A stretch of DNA of 34,507 bases from Victivallales bacterium. GTDB taxonomy: Bacteria > Verrucomicrobiota > Lentisphaeria > Oligosphaerales > Oligosphaeraceae. A program made the translations under genes and the position numbers. The DNA lies in the NCBI GenBank assembly GCA_017535315.1, contig JAFXUD010000027.1, positions 1-34,507 of the forward strand. The letters are read 5' to 3'. Of the stretch, positions 24,796 through 33,617 are shown one piece after another. Every line of letters begins with the position of its first letter. The stretch's first letter is position 1. Under the pieces are notes generated by a model that saw only the letters and a list, made by a program, of their open reading frames with translations, was not told the origin of the DNA and did not search any database.

Positions 24796-25713
24796 CTATT
24801 TGACAACGCCGACTATTTCCGAAACAGAGGCAACCCCGTGGCTATCCAACCATTCGTTGATGCCCTCTACAATTTTCAACGGTGCGGCAGGAGACGAGAA
24901 GATGGCCGTTCCTACGCCAACGGCATTAGCCCCTGCCATGATAAACTCGATTGCGTCCTCCGCCGTGCTGATTCCCCCCATGCCGATTATCGGAACATCC
25001 ACAGCCTGCCTGGCCTCATAGACCATCCGCACGGCAACAGGCTTGATGGCGGGACCGCTGAGGCCGCCAGTCTTGTTGGCCAGCTTGAAACTGCGCCTTT
25101 CAATGTCAATCGCCATCGCGGGAATGGTATTGATGAGCGAGATGATATCGCTGCCCGCATCGACGACGCTTCTGGCAAAATCTCCGATTCTCGTCACATT
25201 GGGGCTGAGCTTGGTAATCAGCGGGAGGGAGGTGGCATTCCGCACAGCGGAGACTACTTTCGCCGCCAGATTTCTGTCCGTCCCAAATGCGATGCCTCCC
25301 TCCTTGACATTTGGGCAGGAGATGTTGATTTCCAGCGCGGCAATGCCCTCCTTACTGGCTTCCAAACGCGATGCCACTTCCGCATACTGCTCGATGCTCT
25401 TTCCCCAAATGTTCACGAACAGCGCGCAGGGAATCGTGCGCAGGAACGGGAGATAGTGCTCGTCCGCAATGAACTTGTCAATGCCAGGGTTCTGAAGGCC
25501 AATGGCGTTCATCATGCCTCCAAAGACCTCGACGGCCCTGGGCATTGGATTGCCGTGCGACGGAAAGGGCGAGACGCCCTTCACGGTAATCGCCCCTAAC
25601 CGTTCAAAGGGCAGCAAATCCATGTATTCGCGCCCATAGCCGAATGTCCCCGAGGCCGTGACCACGGGATTGCGCAGGGTGATATCCTTCAGTTTTACCG
25701 TTAAATCTGCCAT
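24796..25713 (-). CDS. pyrD: dihydroorotate dehydrogenase, class 1B catalytic subunit
   Basis: The 305-residue flavoenzyme oxidises dihydroorotate to orotate in pyrimidine synthesis. Signatures: PVVTASGTFGYGREY (FMN site), VKGVSPFP, RAVEVFGGMMNAIGLQNPG, and INISCPNVKEGG with catalytic Cys133 as in class 1 enzymes. IDIERRSFKLANKTGGLSGPAIKP and VPIIGMGGISTAEDAIEFIMAGA are the class 1B pattern. Class 1B works with the iron-sulfur/FAD subunit PyrK, which is not in the window. The ATG at 25713 is taken as the start; an upstream in-frame TTG is less likely. Ribosome site weak. Confidence 0.93.
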   Translation of the reverse strand: MADLTVKLKDITLRNPVVTASGTFGYGREYMDLLPFERLGAITVKGVSPFPSHGNPMPRAVEVFGGMMNAIGLQNPGIDKFIADEHYLPFLRTIPCALFVNIWGKSIEQYAEVASRLEASKEGIAALEINISCPNVKEGGIAFGTDRNLAAKVVSAVRNATSLPLITKLSPNVTRIGDFARSVVDAGSDIISLINTIPAMAIDIERRSFKLANKTGGLSGPAIKPVAVRMVYEARQAVDVPIIGMGGISTAEDAIEFIMAGANAVGVGTAIFSSPAAPLKIVEGINEWLDSHGVASVSEIVGVVK

Positions 25714-25762
25714 CTTGTCTTTCAATTAGGGTGTTTTTTCGCCGTGCTGAAGCGCAGGGGAA

Positions 25763-26788
25763 TCAGAACAGCGTAAGCTGTTTCTGGAAGCCAGGGTTCT
25801 TCTTTCCAAAGCGGTTTTCCGCCTTGGCGGTGACAACGCGTCCCGCAGGAGTCCTCAAGAGGTAGCCTTCCTGGATAAGATAGGGCTCATAGACCTCCTC
25901 GATGGTCCCCTCCTCCTCGCCAACGGCAACCGCCAGGCTCTTGAGGCCGACAGGCCGCCCCTTGAACTTGACAATCATGGTCTCCAGTATCTTGTTGTCC
26001 ATCTCGTCGAGGCCATCATCGTCAATGTCAAGCAAGGCGAGAGCTTCGGAGGCAATCTCCTTGCGTATGGAATCAGCCTTATGGACTTGAGCAAAATCCC
26101 GTACCCAACGGAGAAGGTTGTTGGCGATACGCGGCGTTCCGCGGCTTCTCCGCGCAATCTCCTCCATGCCGTCTGGTTCTGCCTGACACCCCAGGACGCG
26201 TGAGCTGCGCGTGAGGATTTTCACCAAATCCTCTGTGCTGTAATAGTCCAGACGGCAAGTCATGGTGAAACGGGAGCGCAGGGGGCTGGAAAGCTTGCCC
26301 TGGCGGGTAGTCGCCCCAATCAAGCAGAATTTCGGAAGAGGCAGGCGCACAGACCGTGCGCCTGCGCCCTGTTCGAGCATGATGTCGATGACAAAATCCT
26401 CCATCGCGCTGTAGAGGTATTCCTCTATCTGCATGGGAAGCCTGTGGATTTCGTCAATGAAAAGAATATCCCCCTCGTTGAGGGTGGTCAGCAATCCCGC
26501 CAGATCCCCTGGCTTCTCAATGACGGGCCCCGACGTAGCCTTGAGACCAGCCCCCAAAGAGTTGGCGATGATGGAGGCAAGCGTGGTTTTTCCAAGGCCA
26601 GGCGGTCCACAAAGCAGTACATGTGAGAGGGATTCCTTCCGCTCCAGGGCCGCCCCGACCAAAATCTTCAGGCGCTCCTTGACGCGTTCCTGTCCTGGAA
26701 AGTCGTCAAAGCACTGTGGTCTCAGGCATTCCTCGACCTTTTCATCCCTTGTATTGAGTTCTGATGTGATGAGGCGTTCTTTAGGCAT
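25763..26788 (-). CDS. ruvB: Holliday junction branch migration ATPase RuvB
   Basis: The 341-residue protein is the AAA+ motor of RuvAB that moves Holliday junctions during recombination and repair. Walker A GPPGLGKTT (61-69), Walker B DILFIDEIH (107-115), sensor-1 CLIGATTRQGKLSSPLRSRF and the arginine finger region are present. The C-terminal winged helix contains GRPVGLKSLAVAVGEEEGTIEEVYEPYLIQEGYL. Length is normal for the family. It follows ruvA by 40 bp; no clear Shine-Dalgarno precedes the ATG. Confidence 0.97.
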   Translation of the reverse strand: MPKERLITSELNTRDEKVEECLRPQCFDDFPGQERVKERLKILVGAALERKESLSHVLLCGPPGLGKTTLASIIANSLGAGLKATSGPVIEKPGDLAGLLTTLNEGDILFIDEIHRLPMQIEEYLYSAMEDFVIDIMLEQGAGARSVRLPLPKFCLIGATTRQGKLSSPLRSRFTMTCRLDYYSTEDLVKILTRSSRVLGCQAEPDGMEEIARRSRGTPRIANNLLRWVRDFAQVHKADSIRKEIASEALALLDIDDDGLDEMDNKILETMIVKFKGRPVGLKSLAVAVGEEEGTIEEVYEPYLIQEGYLLRTPAGRVVTAKAENRFGKKNPGFQKQLTLF

Positions 26789-26828
26789 ATCAATAATGGA
26801 GGGGCATGCCCCTGTGTCTTTTGTCCCT

Positions 26829-27440
26829 TCAAGAGTTCAGCAGCGCAAGGGCCTTGCGGATGAGCTGCTCGGCGGAGGCGTCTGGTTCCTTCGCCACAAG
26901 CTCCTTGACCGCCTTTTCGGCGACATCGCGCTTGTAGCCGAGGGATTCCAAAGCCGCCTTCGCATCGGCGACAGCCTGCGTCTCGTGGAGGACAGTCGCC
27001 GTACCGCCAGCCGTCTCAGCAGAAAGAACCGAAAGGCCGCTCAGCTTGTCCTTCAGTTCAAGCACTATGCGCTCCGCCGTGCGCTTGCCAATGCCGTTGA
27101 TTTTGCTAAGGGACTTGACATCCCCGCTGGAGACCGCACGCAGAAAACTGTCAATCGAAATGCCGCTGAGCACGCTCAGCGCCAATTTCGGACCGATGCC
27201 GCTGACGGCATCCACCAAGAGGTTGTAAAGCGTGCGCTCCTCACGCGTGAAGAAGCCGAAAAGCTGCATGTTGTCCTCGCGGACGGCCAGCACCGTGAAC
27301 AACGTGACCTCTGCGTTCAGCGGAGGCAGCTTGTCATACGTTGAAAGCGGAATGGAGACACTGTACCCCACCCCATTGACGTCTATCACAACTTCGGTGA
27401 AATCCCTTTCAACGAGTATTCCGTGCAGTCTGGAAATCAT
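26829..27440 (-). CDS. ruvA: Holliday junction DNA helicase subunit RuvA
   Basis: The 203-residue protein forms the tetramer that holds the Holliday junction for RuvB. The N-terminal OB fold is MISRLHGILVERDFTEVVIDVNGVGYSV; two helix-hairpin-helix motifs follow (LVDAVSGIGPKLALSVLSGI and LSKINGIGKRTAERIVLELKDKL). Domain III (KAALESLGYKRDVAEKAVKEL) binds RuvB. I place the start at 27440 rather than further upstream because MISRLHG is the conserved beginning and AAAAAGG sits 7 bp ahead. The gene begins 13 bp after the lexA stop. Confidence 0.96.
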   Translation of the reverse strand: MISRLHGILVERDFTEVVIDVNGVGYSVSIPLSTYDKLPPLNAEVTLFTVLAVREDNMQLFGFFTREERTLYNLLVDAVSGIGPKLALSVLSGISIDSFLRAVSSGDVKSLSKINGIGKRTAERIVLELKDKLSGLSVLSAETAGGTATVLHETQAVADAKAALESLGYKRDVAEKAVKELVAKEPDASAEQLIRKALALLNS

Positions 27441-27453
27441 GTCGTAACCTTTT

Positions 27454-28074
27454 TCAGAATGTCCTCTGGAGCGCGACAATGACACCCTGGATGACCAACT
27501 TGTCCAAAGGCACAAAACGCGACTTGTAATCTTTATTGGCAGGCCTCAGTTCCCACATGTCATTATTGAGATAAAGGGATTTAACAGTGGTTTCTCCGTC
27601 AATCATGGCAACGACCACATCGCCGATGGAGGCTTCATCGGTTTGCTTGGCGATGAGCAAATCACCGTCCAGAATGCCCAGATCCCGCATGCTTTCTCCC
27701 TGCACCTGAAGACCAAAGAGCTTCTGTCCACCGATTTTCGAGGGAAGGGTCTTGGGGTCAATCTGTATCCTGCGTTCGATATGCTCTTCAGAAAGAAGCG
27801 GGGCTCCTGCAGATATGCGCCCAAGCACTGGCACGCTGAGCGTCAATGAAAAGTGCCTGGGCTTCTCACCCTGCGAAAGCGTCAGGCTACGCGCCTTCGA
27901 GGAACGGTTGACAAAGCCTTTTCGCTGCAACGCACGCACATGGGCAAATGCCGTCGCGGATTTAATCTTGAAACGCTCGCTGATTTCAAAAATAGTGGGC
28001 GCCATACCTTCGCGCCTGGAGAATTCCGATATGAAATCCAGAATCTCTTTCTGCTTGTCTGTCAATCCTTTCAT
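27454..28074 (-). CDS. lexA: LexA repressor (SOS regulator)
   Basis: The 206-residue protein has an N-terminal winged helix-turn-helix (~residues 1-65). The C-terminal S24 peptidase domain has the self-cleavage site Ala89-Gly90 in GRISAGAP, Ser128 in QGESM and Lys165 in TTVKSL. RecA-stimulated self-cleavage would release repression during DNA damage. The recognition-helix region (IKSATAFAHVRALQRKG) differs from that of E. coli LexA, so the operator is probably different. Being first in an operon with ruvA and ruvB, it would control recombination genes together with itself. AAGGAG lies 8 bp before the ATG. Confidence 0.93.
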   Translation of the reverse strand: MKGLTDKQKEILDFISEFSRREGMAPTIFEISERFKIKSATAFAHVRALQRKGFVNRSSKARSLTLSQGEKPRHFSLTLSVPVLGRISAGAPLLSEEHIERRIQIDPKTLPSKIGGQKLFGLQVQGESMRDLGILDGDLLIAKQTDEASIGDVVVAMIDGETTVKSLYLNNDMWELRPANKDYKSRFVPLDKLVIQGVIVALQRTF

Positions 28075-28134
28075 GTAGGCTCCTTCAATGATACCTTTTT
28101 TCTTAAAGTAATCTTATTTTCTTTATTGTATATT

Positions 28135-28163
28135 ATATTAGCGTATATTTATTTGATTGTCAA
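28135..28163 (-). promoter_or_regulatory. promoter of the lexA operon, possible autoregulatory operator
   Basis: On the minus strand TTGACA (28163-28158), 17 bp and TAATAT (28140-28135) form a strong promoter. Two direct AATATAC copies overlap the spacer and the -10 region and could be a LexA-binding direct repeat; no E. coli- or Bacillus-type SOS box is seen. Confidence 0.7.
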
Positions 28164-28189
28164 GTCGCTCTTTGCATTTTTCTGCTTTT

Positions 28190-28267
28190 TCCGACGCGCT
28201 GAAGCGCCGCGCACAGGACAGGTATTGTGCCGCCTGTAGCCTGCGGGGAGGCCCCCCGTGGCCCCTG
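28190..28267 (-). other. GC-rich intergenic region with weak stem structure
   Basis: Between the GmhB-like gene and the lexA promoter lies a GC-rich stretch with aggaca/tgtcct and ggcc/gggg pairs that could form a terminator for the upstream run. No U-tract and no open reading frame; I see no further feature. Confidence 0.35.
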
Positions 28268-28804
28268 CTATTGTCCTTTGAGGCAGGCCAGTGCAAAATC
28301 AACCATTTCAGGCAGAGAGGAGACAAGGAAATCGGCTTGAAAGTCCTCCTTGTCACTCCCTTCCAGGCGCAACTGAACGGTATGGAGGCCAAAATTCCTG
28401 CCCATCTGGATGTCCTGCAGTGAATCCCCCACCATAATCGAGCGCGTCAAGTCAATCCTGTGGTCGTGACAGGCCTGCTCCAACATGCCTGTCTTGGGCT
28501 TGCGACAATTGCATTCCTGAGTTGGGGCATGGGGACAGTAGTAGAGCCCATCAAGCACAACCTTAAAAGAGGATAAAAGCTGCCTTAGCTTGTCATGAAC
28601 CGCATTGAGCTGCTCGACGTTAAAATAACCGCGGCCAATACCAGACTGGTTGGTTATCACGATTATCAGAAACCCCGCATTGGCAAGTAATGCAAGCGTC
28701 TCCCCCGCGCCAGGCGTCAATACCACCTTTTCAGGGTCTGAAAGATAGGGAACATTGTAAATGAGGGTGTCATCCCTGTCAATGAAAATCGCGGGCTTCA
28801 TCAT
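28268..28804 (-). CDS. HAD phosphatase, GmhB-like (heptose-1,7-bisphosphate type)
   Basis: The 178-residue cytosolic phosphatase has the HAD nucleophile motif FIDRDDTLI and ITNQSGIGRGYF. The cysteine/histidine zinc loop is CPHAPTQECNCRKPKTGML, and MVGDSLQDIQMG supplies the final Asp pair. This zinc loop is diagnostic of GmhB/histidinol-phosphatase-type enzymes. D-glycero-D-manno-heptose-1,7-bisphosphate dephosphorylation for LPS core is the likely role, though no heptose neighbours are present. ATG 28804 (or 28801) is preferred because it lies right after the upstream stop at 28806; an in-frame start further upstream would overlap the PHP gene. Confidence 0.85.
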   Translation of the reverse strand: MMKPAIFIDRDDTLIYNVPYLSDPEKVVLTPGAGETLALLANAGFLIIVITNQSGIGRGYFNVEQLNAVHDKLRQLLSSFKVVLDGLYYCPHAPTQECNCRKPKTGMLEQACHDHRIDLTRSIMVGDSLQDIQMGRNFGLHTVQLRLEGSDKEDFQADFLVSSLPEMVDFALACLKGQ

Positions 28805-28805
28805 T

Positions 28806-29678
28806 TCAGGAACGTTTTTGGCGGGCTTTCTTGATGGCATCCAGAAAACTGTCGGGAACGCAAATAGAGTTCTGTCCATAGCCAAAGCCGATTTGGATGC
28901 CTTTTCTTACGTTGGGGCCATGAAAATCGGTGCCGCCACTTTCTAGCAGCATTCTGTTCTTTGCCAAAGCCCGACCATACTTGATATCCGCTGGTGTGTA
29001 GTCAGGGTAGATGGTCTCCAGCCCATCAAGCCCCCCATACGCCAGCTCTTTGATTGCGTGCGTAACCTTGTTGTGCCTGGACATGGTGACAAATGGGTGC
29101 GCCCAAATGACAACAGCCCCCGCTTCGTGCAGAAGCCTGATACCCTCTTTAGCCTCCAGTTTGCGTCGATTCACGTATGCAGGGCGGTCGTTCTTGAGAA
29201 ACTGCTCGAAAGCATCACGAACATCCTTGCAATATCCATATTGGCATAATGCCTTGGCAATATGGGGGCGACCAATGACGACTTTGCCTGAGCCGTCATT
29301 CTCCTTGTCCGCAATCTCCAGAACGTCATTGAAACTCACGGGCATTCCAAGTTCCCTCAACTTTTCCAGAATGGCAAGATTGCGTTCATCACGCCAGGAA
29401 CGAATCTGCGCAAGCCCCTCCTGAAGCGCAGAGTTATCCTTATTGACATAAAGTCCGACGATATGGATTGCGTTGCTTCCCGCCAGGCAGCAGGAAAGCT
29501 CCACTCCAGGAATGCGCTCGACGGTCGAATCGACAGCGAGAAACTCCTCTATTCCTTCTGTGGTGTCATGATCAGTCAAGGCCAAAGCAGAAAGACCATT
29601 CTGCGCAGCCAGTGCAAGCAGCTCAGCAGGCGTACATTCCCCATCGGAAGCGGTGCTGTGACAATGCAAATCTATCAT
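28806..29678 (-). CDS. PHP-domain phosphoesterase (RNase AM/TrpH-like)
   Basis: The 290-residue metal-dependent phosphoesterase has PHP motifs IDLHCHSTASDG, ALTDHDTTEG, IPGVELSC, VIWAHPF, GLDGLETIY and SGGTDFHGPN. Together these supply the His, Asp and Glu ligands of the trinuclear metal site. The insert with RPHIAKAL and RPAYV is typical of the 3',5'-nucleotide bisphosphatase/5'-3' exoribonuclease (RNase AM, YciV) branch. Its ATG overlaps the stop of the FHA gene by 1 bp (TGATG), so it is translationally coupled. Confidence 0.88.
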   Translation of the reverse strand: MIDLHCHSTASDGECTPAELLALAAQNGLSALALTDHDTTEGIEEFLAVDSTVERIPGVELSCCLAGSNAIHIVGLYVNKDNSALQEGLAQIRSWRDERNLAILEKLRELGMPVSFNDVLEIADKENDGSGKVVIGRPHIAKALCQYGYCKDVRDAFEQFLKNDRPAYVNRRKLEAKEGIRLLHEAGAVVIWAHPFVTMSRHNKVTHAIKELAYGGLDGLETIYPDYTPADIKYGRALAKNRMLLESGGTDFHGPNVRKGIQIGFGYGQNSICVPDSFLDAIKKARQKRS

Positions 29679-31639
29679 CAATCGGCCACCAGAATGCAGT
29701 TCTTCAAGGTGACGACATCATTGGCCTTCCCACTGCAAACTCCACGGATGGTAATGCTATTGCCTTCCCCTTTCGCATCGGACATGGCGTCGTAGTCGGA
29801 CTGGGGAGTTCCCTGCGAGAAAACACACTTGACCTTCATGCCGAACATCACCGTGTAGAGGCCACCCTCTTTCATCATCATAGAGGGCTTTCCCGTAATA
29901 GTCAACTGCCTGTTCTGATAGATTTGGTTGAAGGACTGCGATGAGATGGATTCCGCCTTGCCAGCCAAATCCTCGGCTGTAAGCACATTGGAATCGGCAC
30001 GCGCAGAACTTCCTGCTACGCTGCGATTCGCCTTGCTGTACTTTTCGACAACCTCCTTGGCCTCTTCCGCATCCATCACATCAAGACTGTCTATCTGAGG
30101 TTTCAAATAGCGTTCAGGACGACGGGTGGGCAATTCCATCACAATATCTCCTTGTTCGTTCTTCTCCAGCAACATCCCAATGATAACGCTGCCGTCAAGT
30201 AGTTTAAGCTTGTGCGTTGGCACCCACAGCATGGCCCTTTGGACACAATTGGAGTGCTTGGGTACTGTGATGTTGCCGTTGACGTACGCGCCGCTTGGAT
30301 GTTCTATCTTCAGAACATAGTTTCCAGCCATGATATTGGGAATCACCAACTGTTCAGAATAAACTGGATTGTCCTCCCTTTCTTTGGTTTTCCCAAGAAG
30401 CACACCATTCAGGTAGATATTGCAATCTGCGGGGCGCGTGATGACCTCTAGACCACCTAACGCGCTCTTCAAGGTGATATTCAACTCTTCGCCTTTGGCG
30501 GGAGTAATCTCCACAGTCTCCTTGTGTACATCACACCCTGGGCCGTAAATGAGAAGTTCGTGGCTTCCCTCCATCATGTTTTCAATAAGCAATGGGGTAA
30601 CCCCTTTGAACTGCCTGCCTTCCCAAACCCAGGCGCCCGCTGGTTCCGTGACAACAGAGACAATCCCCTGCTTTAAGGTCAGCTTATACGGCTTTTCAGG
30701 CGGTTCATCTGGCACGTCAATCTGCGTGACCAGCTTTTCATAACCAGGCAAGGAGAGTTCCAAGGTGTGCCGCCCCGTTTCAGCGTCGCGAATGACGGCG
30801 GGTGTCTTTCCACACGCTACCTTGTCAATCAGAATCTCAGCTCCCGCTGGTTCACTCTCAACCAGAATAAGCGCAGGAGCCTCTGCATCGTCTTGTTGAC
30901 GACGGGAAGCCCTTATGTTTCCCCTGGCCTCGTCTTTCTGTTGTGACATCCACTCTCCAGCGTTACCATTCTTCTGTGTCACAGGTTGCTGTGGCTCGGC
31001 CTTCAGCTCCTTCAAATCCTCTTCTGAAAGTAAGGTGCTGGCATTTCCACCGACGTTCTCCTTTTCACCAGCAGCTGGGGGTTCGGCCTGCTCAACCGTC
31101 TGCGCTTGCTGAACACCGCCACCTTTGTCGTTTTTCTTTGCAAGAATCTGAATCAGCATCCAAACACACCCGCCAAGAATTACCGCCAAGAGCACGGATT
31201 TGAAGATGATGCCTGCTTTCCCTGATGATTCTTCCTCATCAGCAACAATCGGCGCGGAGGCAGAAGCAAGCGAAGCATCTGGGGTGATTTTCACCTGCGG
31301 TTTCGGAGGAATGATTATCTGCTTTGGAGCCTCTTGTTTTTTTTCGTCAACGACCTGCAGCAAGACATCATGCACTTTAATGATGTCACCATTGAAGATT
31401 TCGGAGGCGCCGTCAATCTTCTTGTCGTTGATCGAGAAGCCATTCATGCTATGGTTGTCCTCCACAATCCATGAATCGCCCTCCTTGCGGAAGATGCAAT
31501 GCTTGCGAGAAACACTGGCATCCGAGATGACCAGGTCGTTCTCCGTTTCGCGCCCTATTGAAAAAGGAGCATCTGACAGCTGGTATTCCATCCCTGTCTT
31601 CAGCCCATATTCACTACCATTTAGAACTCGAAGTTTCAT
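29678..31639 (-). CDS. FHA-TM-PEGA-OB multidomain membrane protein
   Basis: The protein has 653 residues. An N-terminal FHA domain (~1-97; SIGR, NDLVISDASVSRKHC) would bind phosphothreonine peptides in the cytosol. An acidic linker leads to one transmembrane helix (~143-166) and a second disordered linker. Three PEGA-type repeats follow (~258-325, ~330-395, ~400-470; for example VESEPAGAEILIDKVACGKTP, VTEPAGAWVWEG). The C-terminus (~560-653) ends in GEGNSITIRGVCSGKANDVVTLKNCILVAD, resembling the tRNA_anti-like OB-fold. This looks like a signalling/envelope sensor linking cytosolic phosphorylation to the periplasm. AAAGGAG precedes the ATG. Divergent from htrA. Confidence 0.82.
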   Translation of the reverse strand: MKLRVLNGSEYGLKTGMEYQLSDAPFSIGRETENDLVISDASVSRKHCIFRKEGDSWIVEDNHSMNGFSINDKKIDGASEIFNGDIIKVHDVLLQVVDEKKQEAPKQIIIPPKPQVKITPDASLASASAPIVADEEESSGKAGIIFKSVLLAVILGGCVWMLIQILAKKNDKGGGVQQAQTVEQAEPPAAGEKENVGGNASTLLSEEDLKELKAEPQQPVTQKNGNAGEWMSQQKDEARGNIRASRRQQDDAEAPALILVESEPAGAEILIDKVACGKTPAVIRDAETGRHTLELSLPGYEKLVTQIDVPDEPPEKPYKLTLKQGIVSVVTEPAGAWVWEGRQFKGVTPLLIENMMEGSHELLIYGPGCDVHKETVEITPAKGEELNITLKSALGGLEVITRPADCNIYLNGVLLGKTKEREDNPVYSEQLVIPNIMAGNYVLKIEHPSGAYVNGNITVPKHSNCVQRAMLWVPTHKLKLLDGSVIIGMLLEKNEQGDIVMELPTRRPERYLKPQIDSLDVMDAEEAKEVVEKYSKANRSVAGSSARADSNVLTAEDLAGKAESISSQSFNQIYQNRQLTITGKPSMMMKEGGLYTVMFGMKVKCVFSQGTPQSDYDAMSDAKGEGNSITIRGVCSGKANDVVTLKNCILVAD

Positions 31640-31856
31640 TGTATTCTTAACTCCTTTTGTTCTGTAAAGAGGCTACCTCTTAAATATACTGTCATTTAAT
31701 AATGTACGTTACTTTTGCCAATTTGCACTATGACAAATTAAAAAAAGTTGAGATTATGGAACAATCTTTTGAATCCAATGTCATAAGCCTATGTCGTTTT
31801 CTAGATAACGAGAGACAGAATAAAGAGATAAATTCTAAACAAAGGAGATAATGAAC
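31640..31856. promoter_or_regulatory. divergent intergenic region between FHA/PEGA gene and htrA
   Basis: The 217-bp AT-rich gap carries ribosome sites AAAGGAG on both sides (for 31639 minus and 31857 plus). A short inverted repeat, agaggctacctct, lies near 31669-31681, and a TATATT on the minus strand could serve as -10. Clear -35 elements are not visible, so stress-sigma control is possible. Confidence 0.45.
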
Positions 31857-33359
31857 ATGAAAGACTATTTTAAGAAAAGTGCAATCGTCCTGGCTGCGGC
31901 ACTTGTCCTGGCCCCCGTATATGCAAAGGAAAGCCCTGCCATTTCGGCAGCCATTCAGGTCCAGGACGCCTTTGCCGAAGTCGTCGATTCCTCTAAAGCA
32001 GCCGTGGTGGTCATCACAAACAAACAGACTCGCCGAAACATGGGCTTCTGGCAACAGAACAATGACATGGAGGACTTCTTCAACTTCTTCAACATCCCAC
32101 GTGAATATCGTCGTCGCGGACGCCGTCGCGACCAGGAAAACCGCCTGCCCGAAGTCGCAGGAAAAGGCTCTGGCGTCCTTATCCGTAAAGACGGCTACAT
32201 TCTCACTAATTTCCATGTCATCAAAGACTATGAATACCTCGAAGTAAAGACCTCTGATGGAACCATATTTGACAATATGACCGACGCAAAGGCCGTCGAG
32301 GTCGTGGGTGTCGATGAGGAATCCGACCTCGCCGTTCTGAAAATCGGAAACGACAAGAAGAAAGAATTCCCTTTTTTAACGTTTGCGGATTCCGATAAGC
32401 TCCGCGTCGGCCAGTGGTCCATCGCCATCGGCGCACCGTTTGACCTGGACTATTCTGTGACCATCGGATGCGTCAGCCAGAAGGGGCGTACTGACCTCGG
32501 CATGTCCACCTTTGACAACTACATCCAGACAGACGCCTCCATCAACCCAGGCAACTCTGGCGGCCCCCTGCTTGACATCCACGGCAATATCATCGGTATC
32601 AATCAATTCATTGTCACGGGCGGCAACGGTAGCCGCGGCAGTGTCGGCATCGGCTTCGCCATTGCCAGCAACCTGGCGAAAACCATATCCGATGAGCTGA
32701 TTAAAAACGGTGAGATCGCCAGGCCATTCTTGGGGATAACCATGCAGGAACTCAACCGTGCCATCAAGGAAGAACTTGAGATTAACTTTGGGGTGTTGGT
32801 TCGCGATGTCGTCCCCGATTGCGCAGCGGAAAAGGCAGGTGTGCAGCCTGGAGATGTCATTCTCACCATCAACGGCCACCGCGTCAAAACCAGCCACGAC
32901 CTCCTGATGGAAGTAACAAAATACAAACCAGGCGATGTCCTTGAACTCGGTATCCGCCGTGGCACAAAGGAGATTACCTTCAAAATCAAAACGGCGCGCC
33001 GAGATGACTATGTGGGCAAAAACAGTGACAATGGCAAAAAAAGCAATGGCGAGTCCTCGAATGGACAAAGCCTCCAAAAACGCCTTGGGCTTGAATTGGC
33101 CGAAGAAAACGGACAGGTCATTGTCCAGGATGTCGTCCCTGGCGGTGCAGCCGACCGCGCTGGCAATGACAATGAAGACAAAATCATGCCCGATGACATT
33201 ATCATCGACATCAACCGTATCCCTGTCAAATCCATCGCTGATGTCCGCAAGGCACTGGCTGAAGTGAAGAAAAATACGGTCATCATCTATCTCCAGCGCA
33301 AAAACCAACGCGGAGACGACTATAAGTACTTCATCGCCGTGAACATGAGCGAAAAATAA
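31857..33359 (+). CDS. HtrA/DegP-type periplasmic serine protease
   Basis: The 500-residue protein has signal peptide MKDYFKKSAIVLAAALVLAPVYA. The trypsin-like domain carries His120 (TNFHVI), Asp157 (ESDLAVLKI) and Ser234 (GNSGGPLL), the full catalytic triad. Two PDZ domains follow (ITMQELNRAIKEELEINFGVLVRDVVPDCAAEKAGVQPGDVI, and LGLELAEENGQVIVQDVVPGGAADRAGN). A basic, Arg-rich loop (RREYRRRGRRRDQENR) precedes the protease. It would degrade or refold misfolded envelope proteins. The ATG at 31857 is taken as start since AAAGGAG ends 9 bp before it; the ATG at 31851 would be only 3 bp away. Confidence 0.93.
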   Translation: MKDYFKKSAIVLAAALVLAPVYAKESPAISAAIQVQDAFAEVVDSSKAAVVVITNKQTRRNMGFWQQNNDMEDFFNFFNIPREYRRRGRRRDQENRLPEVAGKGSGVLIRKDGYILTNFHVIKDYEYLEVKTSDGTIFDNMTDAKAVEVVGVDEESDLAVLKIGNDKKKEFPFLTFADSDKLRVGQWSIAIGAPFDLDYSVTIGCVSQKGRTDLGMSTFDNYIQTDASINPGNSGGPLLDIHGNIIGINQFIVTGGNGSRGSVGIGFAIASNLAKTISDELIKNGEIARPFLGITMQELNRAIKEELEINFGVLVRDVVPDCAAEKAGVQPGDVILTINGHRVKTSHDLLMEVTKYKPGDVLELGIRRGTKEITFKIKTARRDDYVGKNSDNGKKSNGESSNGQSLQKRLGLELAEENGQVIVQDVVPGGAADRAGNDNEDKIMPDDIIIDINRIPVKSIADVRKALAEVKKNTVIIYLQRKNQRGDDYKYFIAVNMSEK

Positions 33360-33407
33360 GGGAATTATGTACTTTAGTTGCCGATTAGACTTCACCAACA
33401 GAGAAGA

Positions 33408-33514
33408 GCCGCGTAGCGGCGGCAGGAGCATAGCCGTGGGTGGAACGAAGCCGCGATAGCGGCGGCAGGAGCATAGCCGTGGGTGGAGCGAAGCCGCGAT
33501 AGCGGCGAAGCGAA
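33408..33514. repeat. 42/43-bp direct repeat (two and a half copies)
   Basis: Copies 33408-33449 and 33450-33492 each run from gccgcg through gccgtgggtgga(a/g)cgaa. A third partial copy (33493-33514) is followed by acccacgg, which is the reverse complement of ccgtgggt. The repeat is GC-rich and could also fold. It lies just after htrA. Confidence 0.8.
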
Positions 33515-33545
33515 ACCCACGGTCAGATGACCACCCCAGTCCCTG

Positions 33546-33584
33546 TGCGCCTTGCCGCGTAGCTGCGCTACGCGGCAAGGCGCA
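33546..33584. terminator. 18-bp perfect hairpin
   Basis: The arms 33546-33563 and 33567-33584 are exact reverse complements with a 3-nt loop; gatgacca/tggtcatc flank it as an outer, less perfect pair. Position and stability suggest a transcription barrier after htrA, though no U-tract follows. Confidence 0.6.
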
Positions 33585-33617
33585 TCTTGGTCATCGACCA
33601 GTGAGGGACAATGTCAT

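Noticed and set aside
26433-27344. 303-residue plus-strand frame opposite ruvB/ruvA
   Set aside because: The opposite strand codes for RuvA and RuvB with full motifs; this frame has no conserved features.
32376-33578. 400-residue minus-strand frame opposite htrA
   Set aside because: The htrA frame has the catalytic triad and two PDZ domains; the antisense translation shows no domain and starts in the downstream repeat region.
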